Source: Amycolatopsis suaedae (lineage in GTDB: Bacteria > Actinomycetota > Actinomycetes > Mycobacteriales > Pseudonocardiaceae). From it: 64,000 nt of DNA. The first letter of the stretch is position 1, and each line of letters opens with the position of its first letter. A model generated the notes under the pieces. That model searched no databases. It saw only the letters and a list, made by a program, of their open reading frames with translations, and was not told the origin of the DNA. The DNA lies in the NCBI RefSeq assembly GCF_004214935.1, contig NZ_SFCC01000012.1, positions 124,001 to 188,000 on the forward strand, given 5' to 3'. The translations under genes and the position numbers were made by a program. Positions 48,392 through 56,689 of the stretch are shown here, piece by piece.

Positions 48392-49678
48392 TCAATTCGA
48401 CACATGACCGGTTCGCGGGGCGCGAACCCTGAGCACGGCGAGGGCTCCGACGAGTGAGATCACCCCGCTGACGACGTACAGGGCCGGGTAGCCGCCGAGC
48501 GAGCTGACGATCATCGCGGCGAGGAACGGGGCGACGACCTGTGGCGCGGTGACCGCGATGTGGAAGACGCCGAGATCGCGGCCCGTGTCGCCGGCCGCGG
48601 GCATGACCAGTGTCGCCAGCGCGAGATCGACACCGAGGTACAGGCCCATGCTGAAGGCGGTGACGGAACCGCAGATCAGCCAAGCCGTCCAGACCGGCCA
48701 CACGAACGGGACCAGCGTCGAGACCGCGGCCACGAGCCCGGACCCGAGCACGAACATCCGGTGGTGACCGAACCGGTCGACCAGGGGACCGGCGATGGCG
48801 GTGCTGACCACGGTGAGCGGAAGCACCAGCGTCGAGCCGATCGCCGCGGCCTCGGCCGCCGTCATGCCGGGCGGCAGCGTGACGTAGTCCTGCAGGACGT
48901 ACAGGCTGAAGCTGCTGACCATGGTGAATCCGAGGAAGAGCACCGCACGGGAGATGAAAACCCAGCGGTAGTCGCGGAATCGCAGACTGGAGAGCGTCTG
49001 GCGCAGCTCGGCGAGCACCGGCCGGCTCTCCCGGACCTCCGCGGCGGCCTCGCGCGGCTCCCGCGTGAGCCAGGCACCGACCAGCGAGGCGAGCGGCACC
49101 AGGATCGCCAGGACCAGATAGCCGGTGGCGATCGCGTCGGCGAAGTACGCGCCGATCTGGACCCCGACGACCCCTCCGATGGGCAGCCCCAGCCCCTGGA
49201 TCGTGCTGGCCAGACCGTGCCGGTGCGGGGGAATCCGGTCGGGGATCACCGCGAGGATGACGTTGAGCCCGATGTTCACCAGTGCCTGCATCAGAAACCA
49301 GCCGACGACGAGTCCGGCGACCGTCGCCGAGGTGCCGAGCATGATCAGCGAACCGGCGGTGCCGAGGCCGCCGAAGAAGATCCACGGTGCCCGCCGGCCC
49401 CACCTGCTCCGGGTGCGGTCGGACCGGATCCCGATGAACGGCGGCACGGCGAACGAGGCGATCGCCGCGATCCCGGTCACCAGCGCGAGTGCGGACGGGG
49501 CGCCGTCGCCTGCGATGAGCCGCGCCTGGGTGGGCAGCAGTATCTGGAGTGCTCCCGAGATCGCCGCGTAGGCGCAGACGTTGAGCACGAACATCGACAG
49601 CATGATCGGCCACACCCGCACCGTCCGGGCGGCCGTGCCGGTGGCTAGTTCTTCCTGCTGGGGAGCTTGCTGGGACAC
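48392..49678 (-). CDS. GPH-like MFS glycoside transporter
   Basis: The 428-residue protein has 12 hydrophobic segments. The loop after TM2 reads GIRSDRTRSRWGRRAPWI, the D-R-T-x-S-R-W-G-R signature of the glycoside-pentoside-hexuronide and sucrose transporter group. It probably imports a sugar or glycoside with a cation. GTG 49678 is chosen because GGAGG lies 7 nt upstream. It is divergent from a ROK regulator with an inverted repeat between, and near the GH89 operon, so it likely supplies the GH89 substrate. Confidence 0.82.
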   Translation of the reverse strand: MSQQAPQQEELATGTAARTVRVWPIMLSMFVLNVCAYAAISGALQILLPTQARLIAGDGAPSALALVTGIAAIASFAVPPFIGIRSDRTRSRWGRRAPWIFFGGLGTAGSLIMLGTSATVAGLVVGWFLMQALVNIGLNVILAVIPDRIPPHRHGLASTIQGLGLPIGGVVGVQIGAYFADAIATGYLVLAILVPLASLVGAWLTREPREAAAEVRESRPVLAELRQTLSSLRFRDYRWVFISRAVLFLGFTMVSSFSLYVLQDYVTLPPGMTAAEAAAIGSTLVLPLTVVSTAIAGPLVDRFGHHRMFVLGSGLVAAVSTLVPFVWPVWTAWLICGSVTAFSMGLYLGVDLALATLVMPAAGDTGRDLGVFHIAVTAPQVVAPFLAAMIVSSLGGYPALYVVSGVISLVGALAVLRVRAPRTGHVSN

Positions 49679-49781
49679 GGGCAGGCCTCCGGGCTCGAAG
49701 GCCGCGCCGGCCCTGGCGGCGACATCGCCAGGACGGGCCGGGTACCGGTTCGGGTGAGATTCGTACGTAGCCTCCAAAATC

Positions 49782-49797
49782 CGAACATAGAAGTTCG
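49782..49797. promoter_or_regulatory. ROK operator candidate
   Basis: CGAAC-ATAGAA-GTTCG lies inside an A+T-rich patch, with flanks AAATC and ATTT extending the symmetry imperfectly. It lies between the divergent transporter and ROK genes. The central spacer of 6 bp, rather than 4, argues against a LexA site. Confidence 0.5.
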
Positions 49798-49910
49798 ATT
49801 TCTGAAAAAAGTCTCCGGCCATAGCTTTCACCTGCAAGGCTGGTCACCCAGCCCGGACGGACTGGTGGCCGATTTTCGTCCGAAGCTCCTCAGACCGGTA
49901 AGGTGAGGGA

Positions 49911-51110
49911 ATGACTGACCGCTCGCGCTCGCCGCGGATCGAGTCGCCCGCGTCGATCGGGTCCGTGTTCGACCTCATCCGCCGCGGGACCGCACGCACC
50001 CGGCGGGAGATCTCCCGGCAGACCGCGCTCGCCCCGTCCACCGTCTCGCTGCGGGTGGATTCCCTCATCGCGGCCGGCCTGGTCGAGGAAGCGGCGAGCG
50101 GGCAGGCCACCGGCGGCAGGCAGCCGCGGTTCCTGCGGGTGCGCGGAGACGCCGGGGCGGTCGTCTCGGTCGCTCTCGGCACGCACCACTTCCGCCTCGC
50201 GGTCGCCGACCTCGTCGGGCGGGTGCTGCACGTGACCGAGTGCCCGATCGACGTCGCCCTCGGGCCGGCCGCGGCGATGCGCGAGATCTGGGAGCGGACC
50301 CTGATCGCGCTCGGGGACGCCCGCGTCGACGCCGGCGCCGTGCGCGGGATGGCGCTGGGCGTCCCGGCTCCGATCGACTCCCGGCTGGGCACCGTGACGT
50401 CCTCGGCCCAGTTGCCGGGCTGGGGCCAGCAGAACCTCTATGACCTGATCAAGCGGCACACCGAGCTCCCGGTGTCGATCCAGAACGACGCGAACCTCCT
50501 GGCACTCGCGGAATTCCGGGCCGCCGGCCCGGACGTGGGGCACATGCTCGCGGTGAAGGTCGGCAGCCGGATCGGCTCCGGGGTCGTCGTCGGCGGCCGG
50601 CTGTACTCGGGCTCGAGCGGTGCCGCAGGAGAGATCAGCCACTCCCGTTCGTCCGGCCGGTCGGCCATTCACTGCTGGTGTGGCACGCCGGACTGCCTCG
50701 AGTCGGTCGCCGGCGGCGCGGCGCTGGTCGCCAGGCTCCGGCAGGAGGGCTACGACATCGGCGGAACAGCCGATCTGGTCGCACTCGCCGGCGCGGGTGA
50801 CGCCCGGGCGGTCGAGCTGCTCCGCGAGGCAGGCGGACTGGTCGGCGAGGTGCTGTCCTACGTCGTCAACTTCCTCAACCCGGACCTGGTCACCTTCGGC
50901 GGGCAGCTCTCCGGCGTGCCGCCGTTCGTGGCCGCGATCCGCGCGGCGGTGTTCCAGCAGTGCCTTCCGGTGGTCACCGACGCGCTCGAGGTGCGGGTCG
51001 GCACCGTGGGCACCGACGCCGAGATTCTCGGTGGCATCCAGCTGATCCTGGATCGCACGCTGGACGTGAACCGGGTCGACAAGCTCGTGGCGAACGGCTG
51101 GACCGGCTGA
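49911..51110 (+). CDS. ROK-family transcriptional regulator
   Basis: The 399-residue protein has an N-terminal winged helix (about 15-75: GSVFDLIRRGTARTRREISRQTALAPSTVSLRVDSLIAAGLV) and a sugar-kinase-like ROK domain. The zinc motif CWCGTPDCLES and a preceding His-poor ROK signature (VKVGSRIGSGVVVGGRLYSGSSGAAGEISH) are visible. ROK repressors sense sugars or amino sugars such as GlcNAc. ATG 49911 follows TAAGGT by 6 nt, with GAGGGA also fitting as a ribosome site. It probably controls the divergent GPH-like transporter. Confidence 0.9.
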   Translation: MTDRSRSPRIESPASIGSVFDLIRRGTARTRREISRQTALAPSTVSLRVDSLIAAGLVEEAASGQATGGRQPRFLRVRGDAGAVVSVALGTHHFRLAVADLVGRVLHVTECPIDVALGPAAAMREIWERTLIALGDARVDAGAVRGMALGVPAPIDSRLGTVTSSAQLPGWGQQNLYDLIKRHTELPVSIQNDANLLALAEFRAAGPDVGHMLAVKVGSRIGSGVVVGGRLYSGSSGAAGEISHSRSSGRSAIHCWCGTPDCLESVAGGAALVARLRQEGYDIGGTADLVALAGAGDARAVELLREAGGLVGEVLSYVVNFLNPDLVTFGGQLSGVPPFVAAIRAAVFQQCLPVVTDALEVRVGTVGTDAEILGGIQLILDRTLDVNRVDKLVANGWTG

Positions 51111-51119
51111 CGCGGGTGG

Positions 51120-51965
51120 TCAGGTCCGCGTGCGCCCGGCGCGGAAGTGCGCCCGGTACGCGCTGGGCGACATTCCTTTCACCGCGCGAAAACGGCGGTT
51201 GAAGTTGGACAGGTTGGTGAACCCCGACTCGGTCGCGATCGTGGCCACCGGCCGGTCGGTCTCCCGCAGCGACCGGCAGGCGGCGTTGAGCCGGACGACG
51301 GTGAGGTACCGGGTGACGCTGGAGCCGGTGCAGCGAGCGAAGAGCCGGCTCGCCGCGCTGGCGTTCATGCTCGCCGCGCCGGCGATGTCCTTGAGGGCGA
51401 GCGGGGACGCGTAGCCGGCGTGGATCTTCGCCACCATGGCTTCGACCCGGCCGGCCACCGCCCGGCTGACGGCTGGCCGCCGCTGCTCGGTGGCCAGCAG
51501 GCGATACGGCACCCGGCTCATCGTGACCAGCAGCCGGAGCAGCTCGACGCTGCGTTCGGCCGCGGGGAGCGTGCCCAGGCCGTCGGGCTGTTCCGGCGGA
51601 TCCGGGAACCAGATTCCGTTCGCGGCGTCGTCGAGCATGGCGGCGACATTCTCGAATGCCGGTGTATCGAATAGGCCGTCGCCGAGAAAATCCCGGCGGA
51701 AATGAATCACGACCGCCTCGTTCACCATGTCCTCGCCGGTCGACACGTAGCAGTGCGGCAGGTCGGGACCGAACAGGGCGAGGTCCCCCGACTGGTACTC
51801 CTCGACCGAATCGCCGGCCAGCCGGGTACCCCTTCCCCGGACCATGCGGGTCAGCTCGAACTCGCGGTGGAAGTGCCAGTACGGATCCAGCCTACCCACC
51901 ATGAAGTGCGCATACCGCCAGGTGAGCGGAGCGGCGGGGGTGAGGTGCTCGAAGGTCGGCCGCAT
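51120..51965 (-). CDS. AraC-family regulator
   Basis: The 281-residue protein has an N-terminal cupin-like sensor domain (WHFHREFELTRMVRGRGTRLAGDSVEEYQSGDLALFGPDLPH) and a C-terminal pair of AraC HTHs (LKDIAGAASMNASAASRLFARCTGSSVTRYL and VATIATESGFTNLSNFNRRFRAVKGMSPSAYR). This layout is usual in sugar-responsive activators. It is divergent from the beta-propeller/GH89/P450 operon with an inverted repeat at 52014, so it is the likely activator of that operon. ATG 51965 is chosen over a longer frame that lacks the family's usual start. Confidence 0.9.
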   Translation of the reverse strand: MRPTFEHLTPAAPLTWRYAHFMVGRLDPYWHFHREFELTRMVRGRGTRLAGDSVEEYQSGDLALFGPDLPHCYVSTGEDMVNEAVVIHFRRDFLGDGLFDTPAFENVAAMLDDAANGIWFPDPPEQPDGLGTLPAAERSVELLRLLVTMSRVPYRLLATEQRRPAVSRAVAGRVEAMVAKIHAGYASPLALKDIAGAASMNASAASRLFARCTGSSVTRYLTVVRLNAACRSLRETDRPVATIATESGFTNLSNFNRRFRAVKGMSPSAYRAHFRAGRTRT

Positions 51966-52013
51966 CGCGATCCTCCCGTTCCAGGGTGCAACGATCGTAC
52001 CAGGATCTGCCAC

Positions 52014-52026
52014 GACAAACGTTGTC
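52014..52026 (+). promoter_or_regulatory. Inverted repeat upstream of the GH89 operon
   Basis: GACAA-ACG-TTGTC lies 31 bp upstream of the first operon start (52057), in the AraC/operon divergent region. It is a candidate regulator site; AraC proteins often use direct repeats, so the protein bound is uncertain. Confidence 0.4.
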
Positions 52027-52056
52027 CGAATACCCCCGCCCAATCAGGGTTGGGGT

Positions 52057-53061
52057 ATGACCACATCCGTTCCCGACGGTACCGAAACCATTTCCCCGCC
52101 GATGACCTGGCAGATTCTCACGCCCGGTACACCGCGCAGCCCGGAATGGTCGCATTCGGGAATCGCGGTCGATCCGGCGGGGACGGTCTACTGGGCCGAC
52201 CCGGCAGGCGGGGCGATCCTGACCCGGCACCCGGCCGGGCGGCCGGGCCGGATCGAGGTACCGCTGCTCGAAATCCACGGGATCACCCACGAACACCGGG
52301 CCGGCCGGGAGGCGCTGTGGCTGGCCGACCCCGGGTTCAAGATGCGGCCACCCCGCTACGAGCCCGAGGTACGCGACGGGACGGCGGGGCGCTTCGACCT
52401 CGCGACGCGGGAGTTCCGCCCGCTCCCCCAGCCCGGCCTGCCCGCGTACGCCGGACAGCCGTGGCGGCCCACCGCGGTCGCGATCGCCGGGGAGCTCGTC
52501 GTCGTGGCCGACGGCTACGGCGCCGGCCTGGTGCACTTCTTCGACCGTTCGGGCCACCTGCTGACCCTGGACGGGAGCGAGACGGGGACGGGCTTCCGGT
52601 GCCCGCACGACCTGACGGTTCTCGGGCACGGCGGGCGGGAGCACCTGGTGGTCGCCGACCGCGGCAACCGCAGGCTCGTCTCGTACGGGCTCGACGGCGC
52701 GTACCGGCACAGCCTCACCCACCCCTCGCTGCGCAGCCCGACCGGTCTCGCCGTCCTGGGCGAGACGCTCGTCGTCACCGATCTCGACGGGGCGTTGCTG
52801 GCGGTCGACCTCGACGGCGGGCGGGTGGAGGAGATCGTCGCCTTCCCCGCCGGGGCGAAACAGCCGGGGTGGCCCAATCTCGAGCGGCCAGGCGCGACGG
52901 TGCGGCCCGAGCTGACCGTGGGGACGCTGAACAGCCCGCACGGGGTGGCCGCAGGACCGGACGGGTCCCTCTATCTCACCGAGTGGGTCATCGGCGGACG
53001 CGAGATCCGCCTGACCCCGGCCCATGACCGACACCCGACACCCGACAGGAGATTCCCGTGA
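52057..53061 (+). CDS. NHL/SMP-30-like six-bladed beta-propeller protein
   Basis: The 334-residue protein has repeated strand patterns of a beta-propeller: IAVDPAGTVYWADPAGG, ALWLADPGF, VVVADGYGAG, HLVVADRGNRRLV, TGLAVLGETLVVTDLDG, HGVAAGPDGSLYLTEW. The V-A-D-R-G-N-R-R-L-V blade is NHL-like; acidic metal ligands of gluconolactonases are only partly recognisable. It has no signal peptide. It could be a sugar lactonase acting on an oxidised sugar or a binding protein. The stop overlaps the GH89 start (GTGA), so the two are co-translated. Confidence 0.75.
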   Translation: MTTSVPDGTETISPPMTWQILTPGTPRSPEWSHSGIAVDPAGTVYWADPAGGAILTRHPAGRPGRIEVPLLEIHGITHEHRAGREALWLADPGFKMRPPRYEPEVRDGTAGRFDLATREFRPLPQPGLPAYAGQPWRPTAVAIAGELVVVADGYGAGLVHFFDRSGHLLTLDGSETGTGFRCPHDLTVLGHGGREHLVVADRGNRRLVSYGLDGAYRHSLTHPSLRSPTGLAVLGETLVVTDLDGALLAVDLDGGRVEEIVAFPAGAKQPGWPNLERPGATVRPELTVGTLNSPHGVAAGPDGSLYLTEWVIGGREIRLTPAHDRHPTPDRRFP

Positions 53062-55283
53062 TTGACCACTCCACGCCGACGGCGGCCACCACCGCCGCCG
53101 CGGCCATCCACCGGCTCAGCGGCATTCCCGCCGACGACATCCAGGTCGAGATCGACCCCGGCATCGCCGACGGGTTCCGGGTGCACGCCGCCGACGGCCG
53201 GCTGCACGTGGCGGCCTCGGGCGCGGGAGCGGCCGTCGCGGGCTACGCCGCCTTCGCCCGCCGGACCGGAGTCGCGCACGTGTCGCGGTTCGGTACCCGC
53301 CCGGTCGACCGCGCCCTGCCCGCCGACGTCGTGGTGGACCGGCGAGCGCGGCTGGACCTGCGCGTCGCCTACAACCTCACGGTCCCGGGGTACACGACGC
53401 CGTACTTCGACTGGCCGCAGTGGGAAGCCGAACTCGACCTGCTCGCCGCCGGCGGAATCAACGCCGCACACGTCACGCTCGGCCAGGAACTCGTCTACCT
53501 GGAGACGTTCACCCGGTTCGGGTACTCCGAGGAGGAGATCCTCCGGTGGCTCGGGCCGCCGTCGCACCAGCCGTGGCTGTGGCTGAACAGCATCCACAGC
53601 TTCGGCGAGGGCACGACACGTGCACTGGTGGACAAGCGTGCCGCGCTGGCCCGCCGGGTGCTCCGGCGAATGCGCGAACTCGACATCACCCCGATCCTGC
53701 CGGGCTTCAGCGGATCCGTCCCGCCGGAGTTCGGTGAGCGCAACGACGGCGCCCACGTCGTACCGCAGGGACTCTGGTTCATGGATCTCGCCGGGCCGCA
53801 ACGGCCGGACTGGCTCGATTCGACCTCCGGGGCCTACGCGGCGGTCGCCGAACGGTTCTACGCCGCGCAGCGTTCCGCGTTCGGCACCTACGGGATGTGG
53901 GCGGTGGACCTGCTGCACGAGGGCGGCAAGACCGGCGGGGTCGACCTCGCCGAGGCCGCCCGGGGCGTGCAGCGGGCCATGACCGCCGCCGATCCGGGCT
54001 CGACGTGGGTGATGCAGGCCTGGATCGGCAACCCACGCAGGGAACTGCTGGAGGCCGTCGACCTGTCCCGGGTCCTCGTGCTCGACCTGACCGGTGACGC
54101 GGCCGACGCCGACGGCGGCTTCCTCGGCGCGAAGTGGGCGCTGGGCATCCTGCCGAACTACGGTGGCCGGACGGTGCTCTACGGCGACCTGGCGACCGTC
54201 GCGGCGACGCCGGGGCGCTGGACCCCGGACGCCGGGCCGGCACCGGCCGGCCTGACGAACATGGCGGAAGGGGTCGCCAACAACCCGGTGCTGTGGGATC
54301 TGTTCAGCGACCTCGCGTGGGCCGACGGTGAAATCCACATCGGACGCTGGCTGGACGAGTGGACCACCGCCCGGTACGGCACCGCCGACGAGCACGCGCG
54401 TGCCGCCTGGACCACCCTGGCCGGCACGGCGTACGCGGCATGGCGGCAGGACGGCGCGGGCAGCACTCCGGTCGAGTCGCAGCAGGCCATGGCGGGAAAC
54501 ACGGTCGACGCCGCCGACCCCGCCAGGGGCCTCGTCCCGGCCGCCGTCGACCCCGCCGGATCGTCGGCGGACGCCTTCACGATGCCCTACAGCAGTACCG
54601 ACTCGGTGATCGCGGCCGTTCCCAGCATGCGGGCCAACCAGTCGAGCATGGTGGGGCCGCGCGCGCTGCCCTACCCCGAGAACGCACTCATCCCGGCACT
54701 GCGGCAGCTGCTGGCCGCCGCGGATTCCGTGCACACCAAGGGTTTCGAGTACGACCTCGTCGACGTCGCCCGCCAGGTGGCCGACGACGTGGCCCGCGCC
54801 GCACTGCGGGCCGTCGCCGAGGCGGCCGAGGCGAAGGATCTCGGTGCCTACGACCGGGGCACGGCCGCCTTCCTGGAACTGATCGACGCGCAGGAGACGC
54901 TGCTGGGCACCAACGAGCACTTCCTGCTCGGGCGGTGGCTCGACGACGCCAGGGCGTGGGGCTCCACGCAGGACGAGGGCCGTTACCTCGCCGAGGAAGC
55001 CAAGCGCCTGCTGACCTCCTGGGGCTACGAGGACTCCACCTTCCTGATCGACTACGCGAACCGGGGCTGGGCCGGCCTCGTCGGCGACTACTACCGCCGC
55101 CGCTGGAGCACCTGGCTGACACAGGTACGGAAGGCCCTCACCGGGGAGGCCACGACGCCGGTCGACTGGTACCGGTTCACCGACGACTGGATCAGGAGCG
55201 CCACCCCGTACCCGAGCCGGCCGCACGGTGACCCGAGGGCGGCCGCCGCCGCGGTACTCGCGATCGCCGAACGGCTCACCTAG
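53058..55283 (+). CDS. GH89 alpha-N-acetylglucosaminidase (NAGLU family)
   Basis: The 741-residue protein has the three NAGLU regions: an N-terminal alpha/beta domain (to about 100), a TIM barrel starting LRVAYNLTVPGYTTPYFDWPQWEAELDLLAAGGIN (about 101-134), and a C-terminal helical domain. Probable catalytic acids are Glu288 in DLLHEGG and Glu404 in NMAEGVANNP, both in the positions of the family's paired Glu residues. GH89 enzymes remove terminal alpha-linked GlcNAc. No signal peptide is present, so the substrate must be imported. It is clustered with ferredoxin, reductase and P450 genes, an unusual partnership. Confidence 0.88.
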   Translation: MIDHSTPTAATTAAAAIHRLSGIPADDIQVEIDPGIADGFRVHAADGRLHVAASGAGAAVAGYAAFARRTGVAHVSRFGTRPVDRALPADVVVDRRARLDLRVAYNLTVPGYTTPYFDWPQWEAELDLLAAGGINAAHVTLGQELVYLETFTRFGYSEEEILRWLGPPSHQPWLWLNSIHSFGEGTTRALVDKRAALARRVLRRMRELDITPILPGFSGSVPPEFGERNDGAHVVPQGLWFMDLAGPQRPDWLDSTSGAYAAVAERFYAAQRSAFGTYGMWAVDLLHEGGKTGGVDLAEAARGVQRAMTAADPGSTWVMQAWIGNPRRELLEAVDLSRVLVLDLTGDAADADGGFLGAKWALGILPNYGGRTVLYGDLATVAATPGRWTPDAGPAPAGLTNMAEGVANNPVLWDLFSDLAWADGEIHIGRWLDEWTTARYGTADEHARAAWTTLAGTAYAAWRQDGAGSTPVESQQAMAGNTVDAADPARGLVPAAVDPAGSSADAFTMPYSSTDSVIAAVPSMRANQSSMVGPRALPYPENALIPALRQLLAAADSVHTKGFEYDLVDVARQVADDVARAALRAVAEAAEAKDLGAYDRGTAAFLELIDAQETLLGTNEHFLLGRWLDDARAWGSTQDEGRYLAEEAKRLLTSWGYEDSTFLIDYANRGWAGLVGDYYRRRWSTWLTQVRKALTGEATTPVDWYRFTDDWIRSATPYPSRPHGDPRAAAAAVLAIAERLT

Positions 55284-55311
55284 CAACGACAGCAACGGAA
55301 AGGGAAACACC

Positions 55312-55503
55312 ATGAAGATCGAGGTCAACGACCCGGCGTGTGTGGGCTCCGGCCAGTGCGCCCTCGTCGCGGAGGACCTGTTCGACCAGGACGACGACGG
55401 CATCGTCGTCCTGCTGCGGGACCACGCCGGGCCCGAGCACCAGGACGCCGCCCGGCGCGCGGCCGCGCTGTGCCCGGCCCGCGCGATCACCCTGTCGGAC
55501 TGA
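55312..55503 (+). CDS. 3Fe-4S ferredoxin (P450-type)
   Basis: The 63-residue protein has only three cluster cysteines, Cys10, Cys16 and Cys54 (CVGSGQC ... LCP), typical of [3Fe-4S] ferredoxins that donate electrons to actinobacterial P450s. It is very acidic. It starts 28 bp after the GH89 gene with AAAGGGAAA upstream, and is followed 7 bp later by its likely reductase. Confidence 0.92.
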   Translation: MKIEVNDPACVGSGQCALVAEDLFDQDDDGIVVLLRDHAGPEHQDAARRAAALCPARAITLSD

Positions 55504-55510
55504 GCTGGCC

Positions 55511-56689
55511 ATGACCAGGCGGCACCGCACCGTGATCGTCGGTGCGTCCATCGGCGGATTCACCACGGCGGAGTCCTTGCGCCACAACGGATACGAGGGC
55601 CGGATCACGCTGGTCGGCGAGGAGCGGCACCAGCCCTACCACCGCCCGCCGCTGTCCAAGCAGGTCCTGGCCGGCGACTGGGCGCCCGGGGACGCGGCCA
55701 TCGCGCCGGCCGGGACGATCGCCACGCTGGGGATCGACCACCTCCCCGGCACGCGGGCGACCGGTCTCGACCCGGTCCGGCGCCTGGTCGAGACCACGAA
55801 CGGCCCGCTCCCGTTCGACTCGCTGGTGATCGCCACCGGGGTGTCCGCCAGGTGGCCCGGCCGGCGGGCCGCCCTCGCGGGCTGCCACACGCTGCGCACC
55901 CTCGACGACGCGGCCGCACTCGCCGCGGACCTCGACGGCGCGGCACGCGTCCTCGTCGTCGGCGCCGGGATTCTCGGCGGTGAGATCGCGGCCGGGCTGG
56001 TGAAACGCGGCCTGCCGGTGACACTCGTCGACCGGAGCCGGTCGATGCGGTTCGGCCAGGCAGGGACGCTGCTCTCGGCGCGGCTGGTGGCCCTGCACCA
56101 GGCGAACGGGGTGGACCTGCGGCTGGGCTGCCGGGTGGTCCGGTTGCTCGGCACGGACCGGGTCCGCGGCGCGGTGCTGTCCAGCGGAGCGGCGGTCGCC
56201 GCCGACGTCGTGGTGGCCGCGGTGGGCAGCCGCCCGCGAGTCGAGTGGCTCGCCGGGACGGGCCTGCGGCTCGCCGACGGGATCGAGTGCGACGCGGCGG
56301 GCCGGGCGGCCAGGGACATCCACGCCGTCGGCGACGTCGCGCACTGGCCGGGCGCGCCCCGCGTCGAGCACCAGCAGAACGCGATCGAACAGGCACACGC
56401 GGTGGCCGCGACGCTGTCCACCGGCGTCGCGCAGTCGCCGGACATCGTGCCCTTCTTCTGGTCGGAACTCCACGGAACCCGCATTCAGGCGTACGGGCGG
56501 TTCACCGGCGCGACCGCCCTCGAGGTGGTCGCCGGGGACCCGGCCGGCGGAAGGTTCGTCGGCGTCGCGACCCGCGGCGGCACGCCGGTGGGCGTCGTGG
56601 GATGGAACCTGCCGCGCGCCTTCCGCACCGTGCGGTCCCAGTTCACGTCCGGGTCACCGGACCTCGCAGAAAGGCAGCTCCGCACATGA
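55511..56689 (+). CDS. Ferredoxin reductase, FAD/NAD(P)-dependent
   Basis: The 392-residue protein is of the putidaredoxin-reductase type, with N-terminal FAD motif VIVGASIGGFTTAESL, R-P-P-L-S-K, the NAD-binding motif VLVVGAGILGGEIAAGL at about 150, and a second FAD motif DIHAVGDVAHWP. It transfers electrons from NAD(P)H to the ferredoxin encoded just upstream. The stop overlaps the P450 start (ATGA). Confidence 0.92.
   Translation: MTRRHRTVIVGASIGGFTTAESLRHNGYEGRITLVGEERHQPYHRPPLSKQVLAGDWAPGDAAIAPAGTIATLGIDHLPGTRATGLDPVRRLVETTNGPLPFDSLVIATGVSARWPGRRAALAGCHTLRTLDDAAALAADLDGAARVLVVGAGILGGEIAAGLVKRGLPVTLVDRSRSMRFGQAGTLLSARLVALHQANGVDLRLGCRVVRLLGTDRVRGAVLSSGAAVAADVVVAAVGSRPRVEWLAGTGLRLADGIECDAAGRAARDIHAVGDVAHWPGAPRVEHQQNAIEQAHAVAATLSTGVAQSPDIVPFFWSELHGTRIQAYGRFTGATALEVVAGDPAGGRFVGVATRGGTPVGVVGWNLPRAFRTVRSQFTSGSPDLAERQLRT

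Noticed and set aside
49782-49797. CGAAC-N6-GTTCG considered as a second LexA box
   Set aside because: LexA boxes have a 4-bp spacer; here it is 6 bp, and the flanking genes (transporter, ROK) have no link to DNA damage.
52971-55490. 839-codon minus-strand frame opposite the GH89 gene
   Set aside because: The plus strand encodes an intact GH89 enzyme with both catalytic Glu motifs; the minus frame has no domain and is a shadow.
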